NCBI RefSeq assembly: GCF_021134715.1 | Contig: NC_060017.1 | Location: 7,378,001-7,442,000, forward strand | Origin: Daphnia pulex | Lineage: Eukaryota > Arthropoda > Branchiopoda > Diplostraca > Daphniidae | Direction of reading: 5' to 3' | DNA length: 64,000 bases | Part shown: piece after piece, positions 9,717 to 21,200 of the stretch | Layout of the letters: every line of letters starts with the position of its first letter | Numbering within the stretch: the stretch's first letter is position 1 | The notes under the pieces: model-generated | What the model was told of the DNA's origin: nothing | The model's database searches: none | What the model saw: only the letters and a program-made list of their open reading frames with translations | Made by a program: the position numbers and the translations under genes

Positions 9717-10578
9717 ATGAAAGTTTTAAGCGATTCATCGATTCATGCATCAACGCCTCCTATCCAAAAGCAAAATGTTACCTGTCAGTCAGAAGAGTGT
9801 TTGGATTTAGTTCTTTCATTGAAAGCTGGACGTTTTCTAGAAGGTTTTAAAATTTTCCTTATTGGCTTTGATGGTCCACAGATGGAAAAACTACGGTATG
9901 TCAAGATTGTTCCAGTGTTTTAAAATTTTTATTTATTTTATTTTATCTTGTTTCTTTACAGGCGAGTCCTGAAAAATGCTGGTGTGATCCATCTTAGCAC
10001 AATCAACAACGATGAGTCGATTTCTCATGTCATTGTCGGAAATATCGGAAAAGAAGATGAAAAGCAACTCCAGCAATTAACGAGAAAGCCTCACGTTGTA
10101 ACAGTCGAATCTCGAATGGTTGACACAAAGTCTGCGACTGAATGCCCCAGCTCCCGAAGCCGAGTATCTACATCCATTTTACAAGAACCTCTTCACTCTT
10201 AGCAGACAATTAAGAGCTTCTTAAAGGAAAAAGAGATGGAAGAAGATGTTTCGGTATTGTTGAAATATCCTCCTGCCGATGCCGTATTTTCCTGTGTGAC
10301 TTTTCAACTCGTTGGTCTCATGGACGCGGATTGAATCTCTTGGACGACCGATCTCATTGAAAGTAACGGAGAAGCAGGTGAACCCACTTACTCCAAGGAT
10401 TATACCGCTCCGACATCCCTAACTGTCGTCAAGATCTTTCAACCACCTGGCGATCCTGCAGAAAAACTTTCAGCTCCTATTTCATTTCCGGCAATTGATT
10501 TTGATGGCCCCACGCCTGTTACTGTGGTACAAGTATTTTATTCTTAAATTTGTGCTTAATCATTCAGCTTAACTTCAT
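9717..10578 (+). pseudogene. TOPBP1 (mus101) fragment, degenerate
   Basis: Exon 9717-9895 (LEGFKIFLIGFDGPQMEKLR) splices to an exon from 9962 (RVLKNAGVIHLS, then SISHVIVGNI and KPHVV). This is the order and spacing of a TOPBP1 BRCT repeat, where RPHVV is followed by WLLECF. Here, after VVTVE, a 7 bp tandem duplication (TCGAATC TCGAATG, near 10109) throws the frame. The expected WLTQSLRL...EYLHPFYKNL continues in the next frame and stops in LRAS. Further TOPBP1-like sequence (FSCVTFQLVGL, then LIESNGE) follows with an in-frame TGA near 10331. TOPBP1 is a DNA-replication checkpoint scaffold; this copy cannot encode it. From 10148 on, the fragment is also present inverted. Confidence 0.75.
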
Positions 10579-11116
10579 AATTTTCTTTATCTAGATGGGG
10601 CAACCAAAGATTCCTGCGATTCTCCCTGTCCTGACTGACCCGGTTTCAGAGCTTTTACTGCAGACATCTAATGGTACAAAAACTTTCGGTATACATGAAG
10701 TTAAGCTGAATGATTAAGCACAAATTTAAGAATAAAATACTTGTACAGGCGTGGGGGCATCAAAAGAAATTGACGGAAATGAAGTAGGAGCTGAAAGTTT
10801 TTCTGCAGGATCACCAGGTGGTCGAAAGATCCTGACAACAGTTAGGGGTGTCGGAACGGTAAAATCCTTGGAGTAACTGGGTTCACCTGCTTCTCCGTTA
10901 CTTTCAATGAGATCTGTCGTTCAAGAGATTCAATCCGCGTCCATGAGACCAACGAGTTGAAAAGTCACACAGGAAAATACGGCATCGGCAGGAGGATATT
11001 TCAACAATACCGAAACATCTTCTTCCACCTCTTTTTCCTTTAAGAAGCTCTTAATTGGCTACTAAGAGTGAAGAGGTTCTTGTAAAAGGGATGTAGATAC
11101 TCGGCTTCGGGAGCTG
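10148..11116. repeat. Large inverted repeat of TOPBP1-derived sequence
   Basis: Left arm 10148-10578 and right arm 10695-11116 are near-identical reverse complements, about 430 bp each, around a 116 bp spacer. Arm differences are scattered substitutions plus a ~9 bp indel near 10519. The spacer itself looks like another TOPBP1 exon (GQPKIPAILPVLTDPVSELL). Both arms carry the same in-frame stop, so the stop predates the inversion. A transcript across it would fold into a very long hairpin. Confidence 0.85.
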
Positions 11117-11610
11117 AATAATACGCCAGTAAAGGTATCTATTGCGCCTCACCCAATTACCTCAGGGAGTTGATCCTCGCCATAGACAAGAAGTGTCAGG
11201 GTGCGGAATGTGTTTTGCCAAAATTTCTCCCCCATCTAGACGCCATTCCTTCAACCCACATTTAGTTATTCTGTTGTCGTTATTTGTTTCTTTAGCCGAT
11301 TTATCTCGATATTGTGTCTTAACTTCTTCTTTAACGTCAGAAAGAATGATTGAACTATGTTGCGGGTTTTTATTAGGTTACAAAAGACTTTTAGCGAATG
11401 TTTGTCGAGATAATTTTATGCTGTTTGTTTTTTAAGAAAAGAAAGTGATGTATGCCGTTTGTAATTTTTGTTCGGTTGCGGAGTAGTGATGGAGTACGGT
11501 AGCTTGTGATATTCTTTGCATTTTCAAAGAATGGTTTGTACTAAAGTTGTTAATTCTACGTAGAATATTTATGTGAAGTTTATTTCTTTTACGGTGACAA
11601 AATTGTACGT

Positions 11611-11880
11611 CTATTGGTTATAAATTTTACAAAGATCAGTCAGATCTCGCGAAAATGTGCCTAATAAATAATAATCGCGATATGCATCTTGTTGAATTAA
11701 AAATTGATTTAGTCTGACGCAATTCCTGCAAAAATAATACATCGCCTTCTGTTTCTTTAATTTCAACTGCTTTAAATCGTAACACAATGGCGAAATATTA
11801 CCCTTAAATGAAATAAAATGAATAACTAAGAGTACAGTAAAAAGAAGCCCTCTACGGCTATTGCCCTGTCGGACCGGCAT
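11611..11880 (-). CDS. Unassigned ORF, 89 codons
   Basis: The ATG at 11880 opens a frame of 89 codons with a hydrophobic stretch near the start (LLFTVLLVIHFISF) and a lysine-rich middle. No domain recognised. The only reason to list it is that copy C of the glycanase promoter segment lies about 40 bp upstream in the correct orientation. It could equally be chance. Confidence 0.2.
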   Translation of the reverse strand: MPVRQGNSRRGLLFTVLLVIHFISFKGNISPLCYDLKQLKLKKQKAMYYFCRNCVRLNQFLIQQDAYRDYYLLGTFSRDLTDLCKIYNQ

Positions 11881-11916
11881 GGCAATTAGATTTCACACAT
11901 TTTTATTTTGTTTACT

Positions 11917-12003
11917 CTAGAGTGACGTGGAATATTCAAAAGCAGGCCAATTTTATTGTCATTTTGAATTGGAGTAATAAAAGTGACCGCTAGATGGCGA
12001 AAT
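11917..12003 (-). repeat. Copy C of the glycanase promoter segment
   Basis: Matches copy A (5290-5368) through ACTCTAGAGTGACGTGG, GGCCAATTTTATTGTCATTT and TTGAATTGGAGTAATAAAAG, then GTGACCGCTAGATGGCGA. Only the upstream part is present here, without the glycanase start codon. It ends about 270 bp before the alpha-arrestin start on the other strand. Confidence 0.75.
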
Positions 12004-12276
12004 TCGAGGCGCGTCTTCCGTCAATTCGAAAAAAAACTCTTCATTAGTAGGTAGATTTGAAGCAGGAGGCAGGAGCATACGTCGTCGATAAGATGCTGCG
12101 ATTTACATTAGTTTATATTAAGTCACGTCCCATTCTATAAATAGAATTTTCCCGCCAGCAGCTTGATGGTTGAATGGTTCATTCGCGGTTGTCGTGGCGA
12201 GGCGAGAACACGCGAACGCGCGTCATCGTCGCTACTGGATCGTATCACTGCTCATCATCATACGTAATAATACTTA

Positions 12277-14719
12277 ATGGATAACTTCAGTGTCGAGTTG
12301 GACCAAGCAAAAGGAGTATTCCTTCCTGGACAGAATGTCAGTGGCCTTGTCCAGTTTCAACTCACTGCCCCCGAGAGTTTCAAAGGTATTTTTATCCCCA
12401 TATTGACCCGCAACGATGAATAAAGATTTATTTCTTTTTGACATAGGTCTCACAGTCGAGTGCATTGGTATGTAATTAAAAACTATTAATAAATTGATTG
12501 ACGAGTCATTTTTCGAAATCATATCAGGTAAGAGTCAAGTGCATTGGTCGGAAACGGAAACATCCGGCCGCGAAACGGAAACGGTTCACTACCAAGCCAG
12601 CGAAAACTATTTTTACCACAAAATTCAACTATTCGCAGGTAATAATGAGACCGGATTTTATTTGTTTTTACAGTAAAATTAGAAGCGACATGATAGGGTA
12701 TTGCCTTTCTTAAAAATAGCAACGGGTCGTCCGCTCTGCGGTGTTTGCAATATTTTCCATCACGGAAAATATTGCAAAGATATTTATAGTTATTTGAAAT
12801 CCATCCAACCTCTTGGACATGTATACTGCGTGTTGACATAATTTATCAAACTCAATGTTGGTGTCGGAATCCAATCCTTCAAACGTCGAATTCAGCACTT
12901 GACATTGGCCTTTCTAATTCAAGGGCGCGAATATCCAGAAATTAATTAATCCTCATATGTCACACGCAGGAAGTGACAAAGAGTTGGAGCCAGACTATTA
13001 CCGCTACGCCTTTTCGTTCACGCTTCCACACCAGCTGCCTGCGTCCTTTGAAGGGGCCCACGGTTCCTTGCGCTATTACATCAAAGCGGTTCTGGGTCGG
13101 CGCTGGATGCTTGATGCCGTTTTTAAGCGCGGAATCTCCGTCAACACCATAGTCGACCTCAACCAAAATTTCCAGGCGTCGGTGAGTAGTCGCGGTGGAA
13201 TCGCAGAGCTTATAAAGAGAATTTTATGGTTAGCAGCACGACTGGAGGACAACTCTTTTCACGGACCCTCGAATACTACTATGAATAGAACCTACACTGT
13301 TTCCGTAGGGCTGCTGCTGGCTGGTTGGTATAGGGAAATACGGAGATAACGACGACGTTGCCGTTATCAAAACTTCGTGAGAAAACAACATCGAACGAGT
13401 TCTTCTTCATTTTATGTTTTTTTTATTTTATTGTCGTCTTCGGAACTCTTGTTTTTCCATCACGGCATGTTTGCGTTAACGTGCGGGGAGTTCGCTACCC
13501 AACTATTTCATCTATTCTTTTGGCGTGTGTGTGTGTGTGTGTGGCTACGTGGCAGATTCCAGTGAAGAATGAGGAGACCAAGACTGTTTGTTGTCTATGC
13601 TGTCAGTCGGGACCCATCACGGCGATCGCTTGGCTCCCGAAATCTGGATACGTTCCAGGGGAAACAATTCTCTTTTGCGGGCGAGTAGACAACAAAAGTC
13701 GATCGAGGTTACTGCACACATCGGTCCGGCTGGTCGAGGTATATAACACCCATTTCCACCCAGGCAAACTCACCCGACTCCCGCTTATACGTCTATATTT
13801 GTTGGAAAGAAACCGATTTATCCTAACTAACCCAATATAACCGTGCGAAAACAACATTGTCTCATTAGCGTGCCTTGATTTACCCAACTCGGATTGAAAG
13901 CCTGGATGGGGGGGCGACGCAAAAACTTGGCACGGCTAACTAGAGAGCCATATATATTCTTCAAGATTCTTTTTTTGTACAGTTGTCAACTGCTTTTTTC
14001 ATTTTCTCTTTTGTAGAGGACAATATTTAAAGCCCAAGGTAAACAGAAGGAAGATGAACGAGTCATACGAGAAATCACCCGAAACCAGCAAACAGCGCCG
14101 GAAAGGGAGAACCTAGAACTTTGGAATGATATTCCAATTATTGTGCCGCCGTTGGCGCCATCCGATCTGCATCACTGTTCGATTATTGACCTTCGATATT
14201 TTATCGAGGTGAAACGAATCTTATTTTCCATGACTCATGGTGACATTTAATAATTTTTTTTTTACATTTTATCTTGCTTTCTTTCAGTTTATCGTCAATC
14301 CGGGAACACTATCATTCAATTTCAAGGTCCCAATTGAGATTACGATTGGCACAGTTCCTTTCCGAGATAGTTTCCCCACATTCCAGCCGCAAGCTAGCGC
14401 TCCGCCATTCACAAATGGAATCAACGTAGAAAATAACGTTACGCACCCAATTGGTTTTTTGCCTCCGTTCATGATCAATCAGTATCCAAATCTCCGTAAG
14501 AAATTATGATTTATAGTTTTATAGACGTATTGAAGTAATTGCAATATTTTATTTGTTTTAAAAATCTCAGCTCAAAGCACATACGAATCCGGAGTATTTA
14601 GCGGCAACTTGAGGGAGGAAGGAGACACGGAACATCTTAACATTGGCTTTGACACATTATTTAAACCAACTTACATTAGCTATCCCAGCGTTGACAGTCA
14701 AAATAACCCGTCATCTTAA
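12277..14719 (+). CDS. Alpha-arrestin (arrestin-domain-containing protein)
   Basis: Exons: 12277-12385, 12447-12467 (21 bp), 12528-12638, 12970-13181, 13556-13738, 14017-14208, 14288-14495, 14571-14719 (394 residues). Alpha-arrestins are endosomal adaptors that recruit ubiquitin ligases to membrane receptors. The N-terminal arrestin fold is seen as VFLPGQNVSGLVQFQL, then VHWSETETSGRETE and YRYAFSFTLPHQLPASFEG with YYIKAVLGRRW. The C-terminal fold begins KTVCCLCCQSGPITAIAWLP and includes SGYVPGETILF and the FIVNPGTLSF stretch. The usual PPxY motifs for NEDD4-type ligases are not seen in the tail. The 21 bp second exon is unusual but keeps the reading frame and supplies GLTVECIG. The family is certain; which ARRDC/Vdup1 subgroup it belongs to is not. 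Confidence 0.92.
12744..12778. repeat. Perfect short hairpin in an arrestin intron
   Basis: TTTGCAATATTTTCC and its exact complement are separated by ATCAC, giving a 15 bp stem with a 5 base loop inside intron 3 of the arrestin gene. Confidence 0.8.
13526..13544 (+). repeat. (GT)n microsatellite
   Basis: A run of about nine GT units in intron 4 of the arrestin gene. Similar runs occur in prominin introns near 17800, 21745 and 24192, and in its 3' UTR near 27712. Confidence 0.8.
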
Positions 14720-15263
14720 ACATGAAATTTGAAACAAACATCTAATGTACTCAAATAATTGATCCATGCAGAATAAAACGACTTTGATATCCAGCGCTCG
14801 ATAGTTGCCAGGAATATAAATGTTTTAGTTCAAGTACACAATAAGTTATCTCAAGTAAAGATATTTGGTTCCGTCCTTACTCAAATAACAATTAATTGAC
14901 TATCATTTCAAAAATGAAATATAATAAAAAACTGGCGAAATTCAATGTTGGTTCTTTTTACTTTTACACTGTGTTTTATTCTTAATGCTTTTTTCGTGTT
15001 GCATTTTAATGCCGCAAACATGTTTGTAATAATGCATTGGCGACTTTCACATGTGTTGGCCAACTATGTCTAATTGTGTCTCAATCCAGATGAATAATTT
15101 ATTTTGTGCTATAAATTTCTACATTCAAGGTCTAACCTTTCTGATATCTGCTTGGATAGGAAAACCTGAGTCTACTCTTGAATAATAATAGAAAAATGCA
15201 ATATTTATGATGTAATTTAAAGAAATGTAAATATGCTTCAAGAAAAAAAATGACATTCAAGTA
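14720..15263. other. Convergent 3' region of arrestin and NR2C2AP
   Basis: Contains an AATAAA on the plus strand at 14772-14777 (arrestin) and one on the minus strand at 15098-15103 (NR2C2AP). No other gene-like signal was seen. Confidence 0.5.
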
Positions 15264-15824
15264 TTACAAATCTTGATATAAGTTGAGCTTATACACAATC
15301 ATTCTCCCAAACATATCAGTGCCTTCGGGGAATAGAAATTTCAAATTATCTGTTAGCAAAGGTGTGTCAGGAATAGGAAAACTTTGTATGGAATTGACAT
15401 CTTCTGGATAGTAAGTTTTTATCGTTTCTAATTTTGTAACTCCTGAATCTGTACTTGTTCTTTGAAGGCAGATGCTTTTGGCTGCAAAACCCCCTTGAAA
15501 TTGAATTTCAAACTTTGTCACTGGCACGGGTTTTGCAAACTGAACCATTACCCACTGAGGAGTTCCCTGCAATAAGATTAACATTTGAGTCAACAATTGA
15601 TGTTTGGTTAGAATTAAAAATACAGATTTTACCTCGTCAGAATTCCAACAGGTTTGGTCGCAGCCATCGAACAAAAATTGTTTGCCATATGACTTTACTT
15701 CACGTCCTAAAACGGAACTTACTCTACATAAAAATCGAGAAATTTATTATTTTACTGTATTTTGCATTTAACATTTTGTCATTTTATACTTTGCCGTAAT
15801 ATCTTTACTTGGTACAAGAGTCAT
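15264..15824 (-). CDS. NR2C2AP: Nuclear receptor 2C2-associated protein homologue
   Basis: Exons: 15809-15824 (16 bp), 15633-15721, 15264-15566 (135 residues; the human protein is about 139). Key matches to the family are SSVLGREVKSYGKQFLFDG, CDQTCWNSDEGTPQWVMVQF, FEIQFQGGF, YYPEDVNSIQSFPIPDTP and GTDMFGRMIVYKL. This is a small discoidin-like beta-sandwich protein. In mammals it was described as a repressor partner of the orphan receptor TR4; in arthropods its role is not known. Exons 2 and 3 are firm. The tiny first exon (MTLVP) is the best fit to start, phase and a GTAAAG donor but is the weak part of the model. Confidence 0.85.
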
Positions 15825-16740
15825 TAAAAATAAATAATAAATTCGTGGGATTAGCACGAAGTGAAAAGTTTGGAAAAGCTTTTTTTTTTTCGAAAACAAG
15901 ATGAATTAGGGTCGTCTGCTGTTGCAATACACGAAACAGTTGACTATCGGCAACCGCAGACTTTATCAGATATGTGTAATGAAAAGTGAAAGCGGCATTA
16001 CGCATCAAATCCGGATTTTGAAAACATGAAGATGTTTGGTTAACCAAGCATATCCTTATCTAAAATATCATCACGCATTTCTACATTTTCCTTGCGGGTG
16101 GAAAATCCTGTCGAGTCAACTGCTATAAAACTTTAATATGATACGTCATTTCCCCATGCGCGCTTTCAATCCTGATTTCACGCTAGAATTACCTTGACCG
16201 ACCGATTGTCCCTCGAGGTATTGGGGATTGGGTTACATTTATGGGCAGAAGAAAGAGTGAACAAAATATGTGTCTGTTGGAGGTCGTCCATGGCTTGTGG
16301 CTACAAAATTTCGTGTATGGTTTCTACTTATAAGAAAAAAAAACCGGTAGTGGCCAGGAAGTGAAATGCTTCACTCGCATTACACATGGCCACATGGAAA
16401 TGTTGGAGGAAAAAAAAAGCAATTGTGTTTTAGTGGTGTACTGTGCGTAAGAAATCCCACACATCCTTCGAACAGAGAGAATGTGTCAGGAAGTTGCTGG
16501 GTTATTCCCAGTTGAGGTGGGGCTGTGTCGGTGACTAAAATCACTTCACCCCTCTGACTTTAGATTCAAAATAAATATGAGAAAATAAGGTGTGTCTCGT
16601 AGCACAGATAATCGTTCTTGCTCCTAAACTTTGTTGTTGGGGTTCAACGACACTGAGTTTACCCATGCGTGTCGAACCTCAGTCACGGGCTCACGGCTCA
16701 TTTCGTACGTAATGTTTAAAAAGAACATTGAATATTTTGG
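15825..16740. other. Intergenic between NR2C2AP and prominin
   Basis: One hairpin can be drawn around 16640-16680 (GGTTCAACGACAC with GTGTCGAACC); a tRNA reading was considered and not supported. No ORF or repeat of note. Confidence 0.4.
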
Positions 16741-17078
16741 CCGCTAGATGGCAGAGAGAACTGCCACATGTAGCGAAATTCGTATTGAAATCCCAGCCCC
16801 CCTTGCCACCAAGCCTTGGGGTCTACGAGTTGCCAGTGCCGTGAGAGATATTCAGTCAGTGTTGTGTGTGTTGGCGTGATGGCACTATCGTGCCCACGGC
16901 TTTCGTTGAAAAAGAAACTGAAACTCTCTTTGATTAACTTGCAATAATATTCGCGTTCGTTGTGTGTTCATCGTCCGTTGTGATTGTGTGTCGCCCAAAA
17001 AACCCACCGCTCATATTGCCAACAGCACAAGATAGAATTGAGGAGAAGTAAAACGGGAAATCATTTCAACCAAACGAG
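16741..17078 (+). promoter_or_regulatory. Putative prominin promoter and first non-coding exon
   Basis: CCGCTAGATGGCAG (CTCF-core-like) lies at 16741-16754. A TCAGTCAGTGTTGTG initiator-like phrase follows near 16853. A 5' UTR exon would end at the donor ACGAG|GTGAGC (17078/17079) and join the acceptor TTGATTTTAG just before the prominin ATG at 18215. This is inferred from signals only. Confidence 0.35.
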
Positions 17079-18214
17079 GTGAGCCTGGAGATGCATCAAC
17101 GTTATATGGCCGAAAGACATGTTGAGGGCCTCTTGTTGTGTTTCTTTTGTTCCGGCTCCACACAGTCACTTGCCTCGAGGTTTTTCGGTGTGTGAGAAAA
17201 TAAAAAAGAAGGGGGTGGTTTTCTTGTCTGAAATTACAACCGGAGGGTTTTTGACTTTGCTTCCCCCCTCCATCTTCTCGTCGTACCACAGACCAACTGT
17301 TATCTCGATTTTATGTATGTTGGTCGGTTTTAAATGTAATTTCAGTTTTTAACTGATAACTTGAAGTAGAAAAAAAAGGAAATGGCCGATTTGATGCGAA
17401 ACGATTTCTTGACCTTGAACCACTATCATATCGTCTGCGGCGGATATCGACGTAAAAGGATATCGACCTTTTTTCTTCTCAAAAGTATTTTGGCATCCAG
17501 ATGAATAAATCCGGTGGCGTCGTCCCTAAAGTGCTCCCGTTTCCCTTCATTTAAAAGTCTAAACTGTCAACCATTTCCTGATTTTATAGACAGCCATAAA
17601 AGCTGACTGCAACTCGAGACCGTATGTCTTTTCACTACTGCGAGCGAAATCAAAAACTTGGTGATCAATGGGTCTAGAAAAGAAGAAGAAATTCTTGCAA
17701 GTTCAACACAAAGTTCATTGTGCACAAAAAGTTTAAGCAAAAATAAAAATTTTTGTTTCATACTAGAGTAGGAGGGTACATATGCACACACACAGTGTGT
17801 GTGTAAGATTGCGTGACTGTCGGTCGGTAGACGGGGAAGTTATTGATTACATCTCTCTTGCAGCGGCCGGGATCAATGTTTTTATATTCGTAACAAAGGA
17901 GGATTTGTCAGTAAGAATCAGCCTGATTGCCATAAGAGCGAGAGAGACGAAAAGTAAAGAAAAATGGAAAAAAAATAAATAAGATAGAAAAAAAGGAAAC
18001 ATAAAAGAGGAAACCCTAATAAGCTAGATGAGTCTGAGAAAAAGATGGAGGAGGGCGGTCCGGGATTGATTGGATTTCCTGCGATGTCAACTCGGACACT
18101 GCACGTTCTAGCGGGAGAGAGAGATGTGATGAAATGCGATCGATCACCACACACGCCTCCTCTTATAATACTGTTTCTCCCTACTCAATTTTCTCTCTTT
18201 TATTGATTTTAGAA

Positions 18215-21200
18215 ATGATGATGAAGAAGACGTCATGGCCGATGCTGCTGGTGGTGCTCCTACTACTACTACTCTGTTTAATGAAATCCGGCTGCTGCTC
18301 CGGCCAGTCGGATCCATCGAGCCGGACGGATGGATCAGCGGCTGATGGTGGGTCGTGGTGGCGGACAACGCCGTTCGCTTCACTTCCCGGGATGACGACT
18401 CAGCAGGTGTTGCGCAGCATCCTTCCACCCGACGTCATCCCGTACACGCCAGTTAGTTCACCGGAAGAAACGGCTGGATACATCCGCGATTACGTCTCCA
18501 CATTCAAGATGCAAAGTCGCGGAATGGAACATCTTCATACATACACCAACATGTTTATGGCCTTGATCATGCCCAAACATCTAGTCCCGCCCGGTAATTC
18601 CCATTTTTTCTTCTTCTGCAACTTCCCCCACGGGGAACGAACTTCATCTTCGTGTAACTTAAATAATAATTCATTCTTTATTGAGGATAGAAAAAAAAAA
18701 AAAAAACATGCAACATCTGTCGTTGGCTGCCATATAGTGGTAAAGCCTGTACCCACTCTCTTTGTGAACCATCTGGGACAACGTCGTGGGGTTGCTTGTT
18801 CACGTGGGGTGGTGTTCTACTATTATTACTAGTGCCACCGAATGCCGGAGAAATCTTGACGGCTATTGTTTATTTCTGATGTAATTTATACCCTTAGTAT
18901 AATCGCACCCCGGGAATGTTTTAAAGGCTCGTTAGACTGGAAAAAAGGGATATTCGACGCCATGACGGAGAAAAAGAAATCAACGTCGTTCGTGTATTGT
19001 GTGTGTGGCTTATTTTTTCTTGAACGAGAGAGAATTTGGGTTAATGGTTAGGCATTGTATCAATTCTTTATCCGGGAGTCGCTTGGGTAACGCACATTGC
19101 CCTCGTTATCTTGACTTTGATGACGAAGGTATGCGGACCGTTCAATCTCGCACGAACCTACCTGTCCATCGTTCTTTTGTGTCAATTTAACGGGAATTCT
19201 TTCGACATTTCAGTGAGTGACTGACGGCTAGCAAATCCCGTTTGAACGACCCTATGACCTTCTTTCGCCATTATTTAAAAAAACAAAATGGCTACCGTTT
19301 CTCTCGAAGGTTCTGATAAAAATGTCGTCATCAACATCCGGTAATGGCGTCATTATACGGGCAAGATCAAGGACACATCTTGATGATTTCCTTCTTTTTT
19401 CGCTTTTCTCGTTCACGCACCAATCATCATTCCGTTTATTTAACCTTCGTCATGGTCGCCCATCGGGCAGGTTGTTGAACCCCTCGCGGCCCTTTTTTTC
19501 TGAGCGTGAGCCGTCGTCGTCATGGTGATGAATGCACCTGTGTGCAAAGCTGGGAAAAGAAGAAGAAGGGAAAAAGAGTTGGGAATCAATACTTTTGTGC
19601 CTCCATGCATACTATTTAGATAAAATGGCCAGCACGAGAGAAACGAATCGCTGTAGCGTGAGTGTGCGGTCCAAAAATTCCACAACGCGTGTTGTTTCCC
19701 CTAACAACTTGGAAAAATAGACAAATGCCGATCCTCAGGAATGGAAAAATTATTTCAAGTTTTAAACCATCCGCCCCCCTTTTCACTGCCCCGCTTTTAA
19801 CCGATGAAGCCGATTAACACGTATAGCGACTGTCGCGTGATTAGGATTGTCAGAACTTGTTTTATCTCCCTTTTTTCCATTTAAATTTAGAAAGTCTTGT
19901 GATACCATTGTCCTCTTTATTTAGCGCCCTTGAGAAAGTCCTTCTTTTTCTCTACCATTCATTGAAAAAAAGGTGCAAGTTATACTAGTACTATCACTGC
20001 AGTCAAATCAGTTCCAGCTTAGTGTCGGTAGTGAATGAAAGGCATTGTGCCCTTTGGTGCATATTAATGACGTTACGTATGAGTCATACTCGGCATTACA
20101 ATGAACCCGATTTTTCTTGTTTTCTTTTTTTTCAATTTCTAGGTATTCAACTCAGCACTGAGCCAGAGCTGATGCTGGACCAAGCCCAAAACAAGTGGCA
20201 AGTCATTTTGAAACATTACGCCGGAGTTGTAGCAGTAGCCGCAATCGGACTGTTGCTGGCCGCCATAATCCCCATCGCCGGTGTCTTCGTCTGCTGCTGC
20301 CGTTGCGCCGGTATACTATCCATTACACTACTCTCTATCGTATCTCTCTCCAGTAGTAGATAGATCTCTCTTATACTGCCTGGGCGCTATACTCTCTCGC
20401 CAGATATGTACACCTCGGGAGAGAGAGAGAGAAGGTTATCGATCCATTCCGGAACCAATTTCACGGAAAGATGGAAACTTGCGCAGTCGATGTTCCTTTT
20501 CAAAATTAAGTTGATCGTCACAAGGATTGCTTCACCCCTTTTTCCCCCCTTTAGTGGTACGAAATAAGATTTTTCACGGATCGATCAAGACAAATGTTGC
20601 CTGGAATTTTTTGAATAAAAAATGCGTTAGCGATAAAGAAGAGAGAGGAGGTCGTTATCAGCCACTAACGATCAGATCAAGTGTGCGCGCTACTATACGG
20701 CGTATATATACGTATGTCGTTGGCGGAATGCTGATCCGGCCACACACACTCCTCTTTTCTCCAGAGACTTGACATCCTTCTCCTACCCCCGTAGGCTCAT
20801 GCTTTAATCCAATGGCTGACGAAGCTACTATAAAGTGTATAGCAGCAGCCCAGCAGTATTGTGCACACTAGACTGGAGCTTCTGTTAGGTACTACTAGTA
20901 CTGTGTGTGTACTACTTTGTATGGGACCATAACAAGCATTGATCCCCTCTTCTACCACCACCACCACCACCCAGATGGGAGAGGAGAGAGAAGAAAAGCG
21001 ACGACATGAATAGAGAAAATCCTCCCGAGATTATAGTGGTGCTTATATCTGTTTTTGTTTGTAAATAATAATAGGCCGTTGCGGTGCTAAAGAAGAGCCA
21101 TTCGAGAAACGGGGTGACAAATGCCAGCGAGTCATTCTCGGTCTTTTCCTCGGCGTTTTGCTTCTTCTCGTCGCGTAAGTTGTTGTTGTTGTTGTTGTTG

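Noticed and set aside
12710-12898. 62-codon minus-strand frame in an arrestin intron
   Set aside because: No start context or family match; crosses the 12744 hairpin.
16640-16680. tRNA-like or regulatory hairpin with GGTTCAACG
   Set aside because: No cloverleaf can be drawn; weak pairing only.
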